Source: Chrysomallon squamiferum
Lineage: Eukaryota; Mollusca; Gastropoda; Neomphalida; Peltospiridae
Assembly: GCA_012295275.1 (NCBI GenBank)
Contig: CM022676.1
Coordinates: 12,971,660 to 13,035,659, forward strand
Length of the DNA stretch: 64,000 nt
Direction: 5' to 3'
Made by a program: the position numbers and the translations under genes. The notes under the pieces are model-generated. The model worked only from the letters and a program-made list of their open reading frames with translations, was not told where the DNA came from and made no database searches. Below, in pieces: positions 34,965 through 47,784 of this stretch. The first letter of the stretch is position 1, and each line of letters opens with the position of its first letter.

Positions 34965-34981
34965 TTGCAAGTGATTTGTAA
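34965..34981 (+). CDS. Gene 2 terminal coding exon
   Basis: Acceptor TATTTTCAG, phase 1: FASDL then TAA. Placed by analogy with the tiny last exon of gene 1. Confidence 0.45.
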
Positions 34982-35053
34982 GTTGTGCTTTATGGATCAA
35001 AAGAAACATTGGTTGTCATATTGATCTGCTTCTTCTTGGTTTATTTTTATTTT

Positions 35054-35100
<47 letters not shown>

Positions 35101-38100
35101 TATTATTATTATTATTATTATTGATTCATTCATTAAGTTTACCTGATAGTTAGTTTCATGATTTAAACTAACAAATACCAGATGATTATTTTCTTCATTT
35201 ACTAACAGTAGCAGGTGTAATTATACAGTATTGTGTGTATATGTTATAGGATTACTGCCCTTTAGTTATAAAGTCACTAGAGTTTCCCTTCCAGTGTATC
35301 ATTATTCTAATGTCTACCATTGAACTAATTGCAATATATTAGTTCCTTCATACCAGACATTATCGAACACACAGGCTGTCTTTAGATTAAATTTGGTCTT
35401 AACAGCATAATATTGCAATACATAGACGTTGTTGGTTACATTTATCCCACACTGAAACTAGCACACCAGATGGAATTACTATATTCCTGGTGAGTATGGA
35501 CCACTGTTATAAAAAGTTATGTAACTGTACTCTCATCAACGTATGTCAAACCAAGCATGGATAATGCAGTATTAATTTGGTACCAAGATTATAATGAAAT
35601 TTGAATTCCTTGTCTATTTTTGATTGTTTTATTTCCAACACTGTGCCATTAGACTTCCATTTGTCTCACCAAACACTAAATAAAATGTCTGGAATCATGA
35701 CAGAAAACTCATCAACAAATATTAAATCAGTGCCATATACCATGTTTGGCGGTTCATAATGAACAGCTCAATTAATATTGGTCCAAGAGAGAGCTTTGTG
35801 GGATGCCACTTAATACATATTTTTTTCTCTGTTAACTGCAACTTAACTCATCCATTTACTTTGTCTTGCCACTTATGTCATACACTTTCAGTCTTCTGAT
35901 CAACATTCGACATAGGTAACTGAATCATTAATCTGCCAGCTTATAGTAATAAGACCCTCCTTATTGATAAACCAGTAAAATGTCTGCAATATATTAGAAA
36001 TACTCTTGACTGATTAGTCTGAATGTACAATATACATAGAGCAATTATTAATCACTGAAGCAAGTAACTATGAATAATCAGATTCTCCATGAGTGACATA
36101 ATTTTTTTGTTGGGTCTCCCAGGGATACAATTAGCAATGCTACGAGTAAAAAACTGAAACTGATTATCTAAGGCAGCCATTTTTCAAAATGGCCACCACC
36201 AAACTTAATTTTGAACCAGATTTTATCATTGCAGATATATTTATTTATAGTCGCACCAGTATTCAGTACATTGGATGGTTCATTTTGTTAGGTTTTTATC
36301 TTAGCAATATACCTAATCAGTACCTCCAAAACGTGATATAACTAAATACATACAACGATTTGAAAGGAGGGAAATCATATACACAAATTTTCATTTCACA
36401 CAAAGAAATTATTAGCTGATGAAATAAGGAAGTATGTATCCCATATAGATTTGCATGTGATTAATTTAATTTTAGCAGGACAGATATTTACAGACAAATA
36501 ATGGACACATCATCATGAGAGGCCACTTTCAAAATGGATTCTAACAGTGACAGTCTCTTTGGGTAAATCAATTAATGGATTTAATTTTAATCTCAGTCTT
36601 GTAGGTTGTAGGTTCTAATAAACCATTCTAATTTGCATAAATGCAGAAAGAGAACCAAAATGGCCATAAATACAAACTATAACAAACAGTTTTGCAAATG
36701 TTTCCAGTTTTCATGAACCAATTATTTCTTTGTGTGAAATGAAAAATGTTTGTGATTGATACCCTCCCCTGAAATCACTGATACCGTATTTTTTAAGTCC
36801 TAAAACATTCCAAAGATGATACCCTAATAAAAACCATCAAACCTTCTGAATAGTAGTGCCACTGTGAATAAATGTAACATTGCTAATATATCACTCGTCG
36901 AAGAATTTAAATTTACATGGACTAATAATTGTGTATATTGTAAAATATGTGAGTTTTTTGTAACCCTCTGCCTTCAAATCCCTCTAGCAAATTAGAGATA
37001 TCACATTTTGAGAGTACTACCAGTCCAAAAACATCTCTGCCTACAATCAAATCTTTGGAAAATTTGGGGTGCTACAATAAAAAATTTAGCTGGGAGTGTG
37101 TTTAACATTTTTCATTTGTTATTTAATATCAGTGCTTGAACATTTTGTTTCATAAATATCTATTTTTTAATTTTTTTAACCAAAAATTCTATATACAAAA
37201 GTAGTAGCAAAAAATATTTATTTGCAATCAAAAGAACAGTAGAAAATTTGTATATATAAAAACACTGTAAGCATGTTTTATCACTCAAATGTAAATATGA
37301 ATAAAAATATTATGAATATATGGCACAGCACACACTATCATTTTAAGTTTTTCATTTTTCAATACTGTTAGTGGTATTGTCAAGTGTTTTTTTTATTTTT
37401 TTATTTTGGAAACCATGGTTTAAATTATCTAGGAGTGTTACCTTCAAGTTAACATAGAATAATGTTGTTGTCATTGCTTTTAGAGATATATATGTTAAAA
37501 TAAGCTGTTACTTCCAAATATCATAATAAAAATAAACAGAATTTTTTTTTTTAAACTGGAAAATTTTGCCTCGTTTTGATATATATACAGATTACAAAAG
37601 CATCAATACGTATATGAATCTGTTCATTGGAAATTTCTTGTTGAGAATTTTGTTAAAATTTTTTAATGTTAGAAGCAGTGACCTTCATTCAAAAAAGTAA
37701 CTGACAGAAATATCATTCTATATTCTATCAATAGAACGGAATATTATGCTAAAACATGAACAAAATTAAATATTCTAAGCAAACTGGAAACACAAGAATA
37801 CATCACTAACTTGTCTTTGAAGTGAGAATAATTACAGAAAATAACTAATAAAATTCAGTTAACTAATGTTCAATATAAATATGGCAATAATGAATAATAA
37901 TAAAAAATGATAAACATGGAAATGTATATAAAAATTTAAGCGAAAACTATGATAAAATAATCAGAAAATATGATTTTTATGTCATCAAAAAAGAGAGGAA
38001 ACATCAATGAAGATTCATTTAATCCAACAGACACATGCCAAAATGACATTTTCAAATAATTCTGTTGGATTAATTATGCATGCCTCTATAACAATTTTGT

Positions 38101-39842
38101 TTTACTGATCAAAAAACAAACATTTTAAATGTATGAGGAACATAATCTTAAAACAGGTAGTTACAAAAGAATTAAACCATTACCACAAATTTGTCTTTTA
38201 AAATGCATGTTCTGATTTTTTGTTTATTAGTGTAAATATTTGAAATAAACATATTCATGTTTGATTCATTAAGATCTAACAGTTATGAAATGGAAACAAA
38301 TATAAGCAATTGCCACTTAAATGAACAGTAATGTATAAAATGATATAACACAGACTGCATTTAGTAAACAAACAAAACGGTATGCAACAAAGTTAATGGA
38401 ATGTTTTACAATGATTTGAATAACTGATTAAGCAATATTCACAGATAAACAAATTTTTAGATAAAACTGTCAAAAATGAATAATGTACATTTGACAATCT
38501 CTAATACAAATGCACACACTTACTAAAAAGACAAGGTTTGCTGCTGGCAAACAATATACATTTTAATTCATTTCAAGTGTTTTATAATATAATGAATATT
38601 ATTGTTTTTGAGGTTACTGATTGTCGAAAATATTACCTAGTATAACAAAGGTTCTAACAGCTTTACAGAAGTTTGATGTTTTTTAAGTTTTTTAATTAAC
38701 ATCAACACATTGGTTTTTTAATTATCAATAGCAATAAAATGATGTAATTTTATTCAAATTATTCATGTTATCAGTTTCCATTTATCCAAAAATAATGGGC
38801 ATTCCAATTATTATCAAACAGACATTTTTACTATCTCAGAAAATAGACACACACAGACACACAAACACACACACTTATTAAATGTTCAATTAAAGTACGG
38901 AAATATTATTAACAAAAAAAGTATATATTTTCTAAGTTATAGAAAACATTTATATTTAGCTGGAATAAATAAAATACTTATACAGTTGAAATTCTGTTAC
39001 ACTTCCAATTACATGGACCACAGAAAACACTGTTAGATAGACATCAATACACTGTATAAATAAAAACTGTAAAAAATATAAATGTTTGAAAATAACGCAC
39101 TTTTATATTTTACTTTTACAAAATCATACAATGAAAACTAAATTAATCAACAAAATTAGTCATTTGTATGGCTAATCACTATAACACTATTGACATGCTT
39201 ACTGAATCAGCATTAGAGATACATAAGTAAGGCTAACACAGTAGGGTCTCTGTGTATAAAAAATACTAGAAAACTTGCAACTGAAAGACAATGGATATAA
39301 TAATCAAACTCACTTTTACAGCTTTTCTATTTTAAATGAAAAACAAAAATTCTGACACATAGCATAACTTATTTTAACACAGATAACTGGATTTCGTTAA
39401 AAGGTATATTTTCCACACTTAACATCTGGTAGGTTTTTAATGTCTTGGGAAAGTGGATACATTACTGGTTAGCACAAAACATCTACATCACATTATGTAA
39501 CTCTTGGAAAACATTTTCAGAATGATTAGTGAATCACATTTTTCTAAAATTCTAACTAAATGAATCATGTGTATATTTGTATCAAAAACTTCTTTTCAAA
39601 CACATTGCATATGTAATGAAAACCATTTAAAGACGTGTACACTGCATAGTACAAAATAATAACTACTCTTTAAAATAAATGTAAAAGATCAAATATATTT
39701 GCATTTAAAGTAAATATATAGTACAAATTTATAAAATTTAGTGTATAAAAAATATATTTACTTACATATATTTCTGGAATGCAATTTGTTTGTTAGTAAA
39801 AAATAAACAGTTTCCTAACATAACTCATTAAGTAGAAAAAAG
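34982..39842. other. Convergent intergenic region, no gene seen
   Basis: Very AT-rich space between the 3' ends of gene 2 (plus) and the ITIM tail exons (minus). An ATC array at 35055-35100 and ATT at 35101-35121. Several short repeats with AAAATGGCCA-like words (36180-36200, 36530, 36655). Likely 3'UTRs plus old repeats. Confidence 0.5.
35290..36010 (-). mobile_element. Non-LTR reverse transcriptase relic
   Basis: On the minus strand, GGCATCCCACAAAGCTCTCT continues to TTGGACCAATATTA (35780-35807): GIPQSSLL then GPIL after a one-base slip, matching the G(V/I)PQGS-x-LGP block of LINE reverse transcriptases. Surrounding frames are full of stops. Confidence 0.5.
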
Positions 39843-40031
39843 TTATTTTTCACTCTTAGGTTCTGTTTGTTTGTCATCTTCATCAGGAAGTGGTTCTGCT
39901 TTCTTGTTCCAGTCAATGGAGACGTACTCCACTTTGTCCTGTGTTTTGTGAACTTGTTTACTTGGTTGTGTGTTAGAGAAATCTATACCAACATACAGCA
40001 GCCCATCTTCATCTCGTCCACACTTTGCTCC
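39843..40031 (-). CDS. Terminal tail exon with two ITIMs
   Basis: 189 bases starting in phase 0 after GTTTGTTTCAG and ending in TAA. Contains DGLLYVGIDFSN and DKVEYVSIDW, two ITIM-consensus sites 24 residues apart (Tyr to Tyr), then an acidic, charged end (DEDDKQTEPKSEK). Confidence 0.8.
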   Translation of the reverse strand, partial: GAKCGRDEDGLLYVGIDFSNTQPSKQVHKTQDKVEYVSIDWNKKAEPLPDEDDKQTEPKSEK

Positions 40032-40601
40032 CTGAAACAAACAAAAAAACACATAACTACTTAATATGAAACCCCGTCCCTGAAGAAATTTCTTTGAATT
40101 ATAAGCCTACAGTCAGATCTCTTCATAACTTTCCTCTTTATAGCATTTCCTCCTTTATCACCTCAAAAATGGCTAAGCACTGACTGTCTGTATTTAATTA
40201 CACAAATGATTAACTTTTTAAAATACACACACATGTAACATTTTTTTAAACACACACAAACCTAATTTTTTTAAAGTATAATTTTTTGTTTTAAATTAAT
40301 TTTTTTTTTCTGAAAAATACAAAATTAACTCTTTTTTATTTAATACACACAAATTTAACTTTTTTAAAAACACTAATTTATCTATTTATTAAATAAATAC
40401 AATTTAACATTATCCAAATTCACACAAATTCAGAGCAAATATTTATACATTTCTTTAAGAAAAATCAAGGCAATGTTAATAAAGAGATTTGATTGTCAAT
40501 GTGTCTCAACACTGGAATACATTGATTTTTGGACAGGTTTTGTTTCTAATTTTTTCTTCTTTTTTCTCTCACATTATAAAGAGACTGAACTTTTTTTTTT
40601 C

Positions 40602-40640
<39 letters not shown>

Positions 40641-43600
40641 ACTTTAAATAAATTAAATCTTTTGGGATACCATTTATTTTATCTGTTTTCATTTTCTTTG
40701 CCATCAATTTCAATATTTGGAACCAATCGCAATATCAATGGCCTCAAAGTTTTGTAAGATCTTGTTAGATCTGTTTTTACTGGGCATAATATTGGTAAAA
40801 ACTATTCTTTATTTACCATGGATTCAGGTGTCTATTCTATCATTTTATTTATTTTTTAATTTAAAAAACAATATATACATATATATATATATATATAATT
40901 TTTTTTTTTATTATTGTTTCTATACATATTTAAATAAATAAATGGTGTGCATAAATGTAGATTTATTACCTGGATATCCTGACCTGTAGCACCCTCTCCT
41001 TCAAACACTGCATTGGCATATGTAACATCATCCCTTACAGCATCAACATTTTCATAAACATCTCCTACACAAAAGTAACATTTTAGTGAGCCAAATGGAA
41101 TATGATCACTGATAAATTGATAAATGTATTGATAAATTCCAAATAACTATTTTTGAATCAGACAGTTCCCTGTTCATACCATGTTTTTATCATCAGAAAT
41201 TACTATAATTATCATCAGTAAAAACTACTGAAATTAAGAGTTTCTAAGTAACTGTGTGTCATGTCATGAAATAAGTAGTAATATTAAAATATTTGTTTAA
41301 AGCCTTAAGCAATTTTCAAAATACATTTTCAAAATAAACAACCAATAGTAATAATACTACTAATAATATTAACAACAATGGAATACTAACATGACATAAA
41401 GAATTAAATAATTTTATATCTTTTCTTTCCATAAGGATTACTATATAAATATTTTTTCTGCATGATATTATAAATACACACACACACATATGCAGACACA
41501 CACAAACAAACACACACACACACAATTTCATGCACACATAAACATTTCTTAAAATATAAATTATCTGAATGAAACCTTTCTGTGCTTGCTTCACTTTCTT
41601 TTCAGCACCTACAGAAATAATAATAACAACAACATCAACAACAACAACAACAGTAAAAGTATATCTAGAATATTAAATTAAATGGAATTTTGCTTAACAA
41701 AACATATTACATATTACTTAATTATTATTTAACCCAGAAGAATGACTCTTTGAATGATAATTTGTAACAGTCTGGAAAGTTTCTCAAAAGTAATTTTTTG
41801 GTTTTAGAAAATGAAAATTGCATTTGCCATATTTGGTCTAAGTGTATAATAATACAGTATATATATTTTTTTCTTTTAACAAATAAAGATGTACAGTTAA
41901 AAAGATAGTGGAATTCATCACCAGTATCAGAATAACATAAATGACATTCTGACTTCTCATTTAATACTAAACCATCTACCAGTTTGATGTTACTGGTTCT
42001 AAACCTACATAATGTTGTAGCATCCTTTTGTTGGCAACTTTAACAGATAATGTTCTAATTTAAATTCATCTTTAAACATTCTGTAATTAATTACTTTAGA
42101 TCACTCAAGTTAATCAGGATGTTTTAGCCACAAAACATCCACTTGGACACATGAATATGTGTTACATAAACCACATTCATCTAGTATAGCTTTCATAGAA
42201 GATAACCAAGGACTTAATACAGCATTTATACTATGGTTATAACGATAACAACATGAATAGTACACCTGACAATTTATACTCTTTACAGTTAACAACCTTT
42301 GTCCAAAATGTAATCATTCTTACTTTAACACTTATAACATTGGGTATCTTCCTAATTCACCACAAATCATAGAGCTTGTTAACTCATAATATATATTTGC
42401 AAAACTTGAGATGAAGTCTTGAATTATATCTAAATTACTAAAAGGTGTAGTTGATGTTGTAAATCATCTGCTGTTTCTACTAACAGTACAGTATCATCAG
42501 CAAATAAAAATACAAATAATTTATGATATACATTAATATGTTTGCAAGAAAACCTGTTATTGAGTGTATCTATACTGATCTTGTTGTATTAGTCTCTAAT
42601 TAGATTATGTAATACCACTTGGCAGCTGATGTATCCCTGACACAGAAGGTGTTGTTGATCAAGATAGTTATCGTCTGTTTATTAAACATACTTTGTTTTA
42701 GTTGCTTAATACATAGTCACCTGGCTTTTCCACTCTTTGGCATAAGCAATGAGATCAATGGACGAATCACAGGGAGACATGTTTGTCCATGAGAAACTTT
42801 AAAGTTCAGGCAGGTAACTACATTTTTGGCACGTTGTTTAACTCAGATGTGATTGTTGTGACAAGTAATATTATTTTTATTATGGTATTATTCAATTATT
42901 TTAGAGGGTGTATGGGTTTCTATCTGTGCCAAAGTAACTAATCTCAAGTCAGTTGCTACTACCTGGGTAGGTTCCTGTGAAGGATGACATGATATCAGAA
43001 GTTACAAAGACCTATTTGATATCACTTATTAAAAGATACTGTAAATTACTTCATTACATAACCCTACTTATTCAATTTACAAACCTTTTTCTTTCTTTTT
43101 CTTTTCTTTTTCCTTTTTCTTTAACTTTAAATCTTGTTTTTCCTTCTTTTTTTTCTCATTGGCAGATTCTGTTTGGCCTTTTTTACCTGTAATTTGTGGG
43201 AGAAGTAGCATTAACTGATAAAACAGTTATCTATTTTTCTTATTTGACAATTAAGAGATTAAACAAAGAAAGGCATATTTTTTATTAATGATGCAGTCAA
43301 CAAATTTTATCTGTGAAACTAATAATTATGGTTATGGACTGCAGAAGATAAAAAAAATAAAAAATAAAAAATACAGCATGTTATGATGACCTAATAAATA
43401 TTTAACATAAAGTGTGTGGAGATATTTATACTCAAAAATCTTTACAAATTTCAATTAATTTGGGTCCCTATATAATTTCATGGTTTACTAAACAATGACT
43501 AATTGATGGCATTTAGCAAAGTCAGTCAGGACATCACCGGATGTCAACACATTTAGAACATCTAAGAAAATGTAGAGTTCAACATTAATAATACGCCTAA

Positions 43601-44168
43601 AGTCCCAAACAGCCCTTCAGGTTATTTACTATTATGTGTTTTTAATGTTGTTTTTATTACCTTGTTTATTCTGATTAGCTGTAGACTCACCAGTCTTTGT
43701 TTTCTTTACAACAGAATATTGACTTTCAGGATTTTCAACTATTAACCCAGAACTTGCACTTGGCTGAGGATCAATTTGACTTGAATCATTTCCTGTTATA
43801 ATAAATACAACATATTAAACAAATGTCACTCAATTAAATATAAAAATGTCAGCAACATCAGACACTGGATTCTTTGAGCAAAGTATATTATAAATATGAA
43901 ATATCTAATTTCTGAAAATATGTAATTCTTTAAACCAATAAAAGCTAAATTATTAGTATTATTATAAGTATTGTTTCATTGTGTATTGATATTTGTTCGT
44001 TTCTCTCTTTCTTTAAAAAACTGAAATGAACAATGTGTGATAGTAAATCATAATTTTTGTACCAAATGTTGTAACAGTTAAAACAAAAAGACAAATATTC
44101 ACTGATATTGTTGAGGAAGGAAATCTTGTATGAGATGTGGTGGTGAGTTGGTATCCTTTATTATAACA

Positions 44169-44216
<48 letters not shown>

Positions 44217-45517
44217 GTTATTATTGTTGTTGTTGTTTTTTTGTGTTACATCTTAAAATTACTAAAATAATACACCAGACGTCAAAATTAGACTGGAAAA
44301 TACAGCAGAAATAGATAACTGATAGTTGATGGATGGATAGATAATGATGGGTAGACATTAAAATTCACTCTTTTTTAAGAGTTAAACAAAGAGGAAATCA
44401 TATTCATTATCATATTTCAACTTATTTGTATACAGCATTGTTTTAATATGAATATGGCTGAAAGTAAATGTACATATTTTTAACAGTAACAATAATTGAT
44501 GAGCTGTATATACAGTAAGAAAACAATTTTGACTTTTTATATTATTATATACTCTCAGAAAAAAATATTTATTTTACTTTTATTTTATTTTTATTTTATT
44601 TTTTTATTTTAATAAATAAACTAATACATACCTGATTGTCTTGATTTACTTAAACTGTTATCTTTTGATGTAAAGTACAAATCATTGTCTTCCAACACTG
44701 GAGGGGAAAAAAAAAAAAGAAGGAATATCAACTATCAAGAAAAATAAAACATCATGCCAAAAAAAAATATAAATAAATAAATAAATAAAATTACTTTATT
44801 TGGACATCTAAATATTAATTATTTGGAATGATCAAAATATTACTGATAAATTCAGAAGAGATGAATTATCTATCAATTATTTCATTATTAATATTATTAC
44901 ATTTCTTCTTTTCTTTGCTTTTTAAACATTTATGTCATCAGACTTGAAATACAAATCATTTCCTCCAACACTGAAACCAAAACAAGATCAATGTTTATTT
45001 CTACTGGATTCTTGAGTTAACTATATTTCATATCCTGTTTGGAGTATTTTAGTTTTACATGATATTTTTATGAATCACACCTGGCAATACTTGACTCTTT
45101 AATCTGTCATCACGATTCATGTAGTACAACTCATTGTCTTCTAGAACTAAAAGATGAATCAGTTATTTAAGCAATAAATATATTCCATATTAACAGAGCC
45201 TGATTACAAAACATCTGAATGCAGCAATTTTATCCCTTTACAAAGAAAGTTGTGTTGTTCTGATATATGTCACACTGATGGCTGGTATTTTTTTTCTTTA
45301 TTTTGTATTTATTTATTTTATTTATCTTTTTTTTTTTCTGACCAAAAAAGAAAATCTTAAGATCAAATCTGCTTGTCCTTCAGGTGATCACTTCACAACT
45401 GCACCGTTTTATATTTTTTCAGGGTCATTAAATTTGCATATATTAAGAGTTTGTTAATTTCAGTTAAAACAAAACTGATTACCTGGCAATACACATTCTG
45501 CATTACTACTTGTTTGC
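39843..45517 (-). CDS. Distal ITIM tail exon set of the lectin receptor (8 exons)
   Basis: Minus-strand exons 45517-45483, 45146-45081, 44697-44632, 43792-43661, 43186-43085, 41608-41576, 41064-40970 and 40031-39843 all have AG/GT borders. Their lengths and phases (2-1, then 1-1, then 1-0, then 0 to stop) join into one open frame of about 190 residues. It has no signal peptide, membrane segment or extracellular domain, so it is a cytoplasmic tail. Tyrosine sites: SQYSVV, LLYVGI and VEYVSI fit the ITIM rule [SIVL]xYxx[VIL]; YMN, YEN and YAN are YxN (Grb2 SH2) sites. The first exon needs two bases from upstream, which the membrane exon 53984-54059 supplies, so I infer both belong to one gene. 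It could instead be the remnant of a separate receptor. Confidence 0.7.
40970..41064 (-). CDS. Tail exon with YENV and YANA
   Basis: 95 bases, phase 1 to 0: DVYENVDAVRDDVTYANAVF and onward to DIQ. Two YxN sites for Grb2-type SH2 domains. Confidence 0.75.
41576..41608 (-). CDS. Small basic tail exon
   Basis: 33 bases, phase 1 to 1: AEKKVKQAQKG. Frame-neutral, so it can be included or skipped. Confidence 0.6.
41950..42800 (-). mobile_element. Non-LTR retrotransposon relic in tail intron
   Basis: Minus strand reads FADDTVLLVETADDLQHQL near 42440-42500, the (Y/F)ADD catalytic box of reverse transcriptases. Downstream are PWLSSMKAILDECGL and WLKHPD (42110-42295), a C-terminal pattern seen in animal LINE proteins. 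Multiple stops and frameshifts; dead. Confidence 0.7.
43085..43186 (-). CDS. Lysine-rich tail exon
   Basis: 102 bases, phase 1 to 1: KKGQTESANEKKKKEKQDLK, then almost only Lys and Glu. A charged spacer between the Tyr motifs; the coding-strand purine run explains the composition. Confidence 0.68.
43661..43792 (-). CDS. Tail exon with SQYSVV and two alternative donors
   Basis: 132 bases, phase 1 to 1. ENPESQYSVVKKTKT gives an ITIM-consensus SxYxxV. A second donor (ACTG/GTGAGT at 43690) inside the exon would shorten it by 30 bases, removing ten codons in frame. Confidence 0.7.
44160..44240 (-). repeat. ATT/GTT microsatellite
   Basis: ATT array with a GTT end (44168-44236) in the intron between tail exons. 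Intronic. Confidence 0.85.
44632..44697 (-). CDS. Tail exon of the LEDN type, copy 1
   Basis: 66 bases, phase 1 to 1: LEDNDLYFTSKDNSLSKSRQ. Paralogue of 45081-45146 (same length, same opening LEDN-x-LY), from exon duplication. Confidence 0.7.
44928..44970 (-). pseudogene. Decayed LEDN-type tail exon
   Basis: After TTTCAG it reads TGTTGGAGGAAATGATTTGT, matching the start of 44632-44697 but with a one-base loss. The frame breaks and no donor follows. Confidence 0.6.
45081..45146 (-). CDS. Tail exon of the LEDN type, copy 2
   Basis: 66 bases, phase 1 to 1: LEDNELYYMNRDDRLKSQVL. YYMN gives a YxN site. Confidence 0.7.
45483..45517 (-). CDS. First distal tail exon (phase-2 acceptor)
   Basis: 35 bases, acceptor CTTTGCAG: G, then QTSSNAECVLP, then G. 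Only this reading (phase 2 in, phase 1 out) keeps the next exon open. Phase 2 is rare in this locus and matches the end of the membrane exon (AAA CG). Confidence 0.58.
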
Positions 45518-47784
45518 CTGCAAAGCAAATAAAAATAATATAAACATTACTACAGAGAGAAAAGCTTAATTTTTTCAGGTTTAATTTTATTATTTTTAAC
45601 TTCAAATAATTTCCACCATAAATTTTATAAATTAGTTATTATTGCTATTGTTTTGTTGTTTTGAAAGTCATCTAAAATCTTAATGGAGTCACTGTAATAT
45701 AGACATGACAGCAGCTTCAAGGATCAAGTAAAACAAACATTGTACCACTGGAAAGGAAACTGGCTAATATTTTCCAAAGCATTTTCTGTATAAACATATT
45801 TTTAAATCTTTATCATCGTATTATAACTATTTTAAAAGTGTAGCCAAGGCTACAACATGCAGAAAACCTAAAGCAATATTTTTATTCTTTTTTATTCTTT
45901 TGTTTTTTAATTACTTTATTTTTTAATTATTTTTATTATGTATTTATTTTTATTGATTATTATTATCTTGTAATTTTTTAATCTGTTGGTTGCTTTTTTA
46001 AGTCGAATTAAAGCATGGGATATCAGAAGATGGCTTCAAATGAAGGATGTAAAATTAGTAAAATACAAGCAAACAAAAGAATCTTCAAATGTGTTGAATG
46101 GTTCCAGTGACATTATGATAAATTGTAAGAAAAAGGAAAGCTTACTTTACTTAAAGTCAATAATTTTCATTAAAAAGTTTCATGCTTCAATTGGAATTTA
46201 TTTTTGAAAAAACATTCTAAATAATTAACACCTTGAATTTTTTTACACAGACTCCATGTAAATGATATATTTAATTAATAAGGATTTTCTACAGAGACAT
46301 TTATTAAATTTTATTAATGAAAATGGCAAATCATAAATTATAAAATAATATGGATATTTAACAAAAACATGTGCAAACAATGTCATATAAATTATGCTAT
46401 GTTGCTTACATTCCAACATTATTTTTTTTTTTTTCCCATAGCATATAAATTGGACAATATCACACAATAGAATATAAATAAAGAAAGAATGTTTTAAAAA
46501 ATCAATTTTTATACAATATATGCAAACTAATTATCTGCAGCTTTATACAACTGTGAAGATATTAAAAATATTAGTTACTGTTTTATAATCATTATACCTT
46601 GCAATATATTCTAAACAACTAATAGTTTTTAGTAAATGTATGAAAATATTATTTTACAAGTATTTTTTCACATACATGAAAGATTTTTTAAATTTCTATC
46701 TATACATATATATGACTTTAGAATCTTGAAAAATAAAAGCATGCAAATATATATCAGTTCAATACTAATCATGCATGTGCTATATCATAGGAAGCATACA
46801 ACAGCATATGAATGTAGATTCCATTTCTCTGTCATTTATACATACATCACTCTTTAGTCACTGCACTTATTATAATTTTGTGGAAATCCATTAGAAAATA
46901 ATCATGGATCACTTTAACAATAATTATGGATTTTGTGTTATACCAATATATGTCCAGGATTTCTGTCCATTTGAAATGCATATGTGTATTATTTTGTGTT
47001 CTTAATTCATCCTACATGACAGCACACAAAATAAGACTGCCTTGAGTTGAACAGGATTAGTATCCAAATGTCACAAACAAAAAAAAAACTGTAAAACAAT
47101 AAATCAAAAAATGTTTTATAATTACCATTAATAATCCACAAAGAAACAGAAAGTTATTATTTTAAAACCCATTCCTTTCTATAAAAATTAAAAAACATGA
47201 TACTTAAATGTAAATTCCAGATAAAAAAAAAAAAAGACAAATTTGTCTATGACACATATAGTTGTCAAACAGAGATAAAACATAATAAAATGTGTTGTGA
47301 TGAAAATGTCTGCTTTATTCTCTTCAATGAGGTGGGCACAAAAGCAGACTCTGACTATTTCTTTACAATTAATTTCTTAGGGTTGGGAATGTTCTGTAAT
47401 CTTTGTGTAATTTTTATGATATGTTATTTGTTATTTTATAAGAAAGACAAAATTTTATTCTGTAAAGATTGCTAAGCTTTTACAGATGTCTCATTATTTT
47501 ATTAAGTTTGACTATTCAAATAAAATATAGCATGCAGGATTTTATTTCAAATTATCATAATATTAATGTTTACAAAATGGTATTGAGGGCTGACTGGAAA
47601 CATATTTTAATTTCAATTTGTAAATACAATTTCTCAGTTTTCATTTCCTAAGTTTTATATTTTGTTTAGATCTAGGATCTGTTCAGTTTCTAAATGAATA
47701 ATTTAGGCCAAATTCAGGTGGTTATCTGTTTATGTCACATAATCTGCATGGTATTTTTCATAATGGGTTACCCAAGCATAGTTA

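Larger units (their letters stand above)
18156..34981 (+). pseudogene. Ig-superfamily receptor gene 2, damaged paralogue of gene 1 (span with introns)
   Basis: Exons in order: 18156-18210 leader, 20519-20875 IgV, 26731-27009 Cys-rich Ig, 27523-27739 truncated Ig, 28656-28922 Ig, 29089-29385 Ig, 30118-30710 Ig plus FN3 in one exon, then tail exons 33346-33367, 33780-33826, 34074-34187 and 34965-34981, all with AG/GT borders. Lesions: the 27523 exon loses its last strand and ends in phase 2, the 30118 exon has a one-base frameshift (593 bases), no Gly-rich membrane exon like that of gene 1 is found, and a Tc1-like element sits between FN3 and tail. The IgV, two Ig and tail exons remain intact, so decay looks recent. 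Assembly errors could mimic the single-base lesion. It may still make secreted or short forms. Confidence 0.6.

Noticed and set aside
46243-47651. Several short frames between 46 and 47.7 kb
   Set aside because: AT-rich, no motif, no splice pairing; chance frames.
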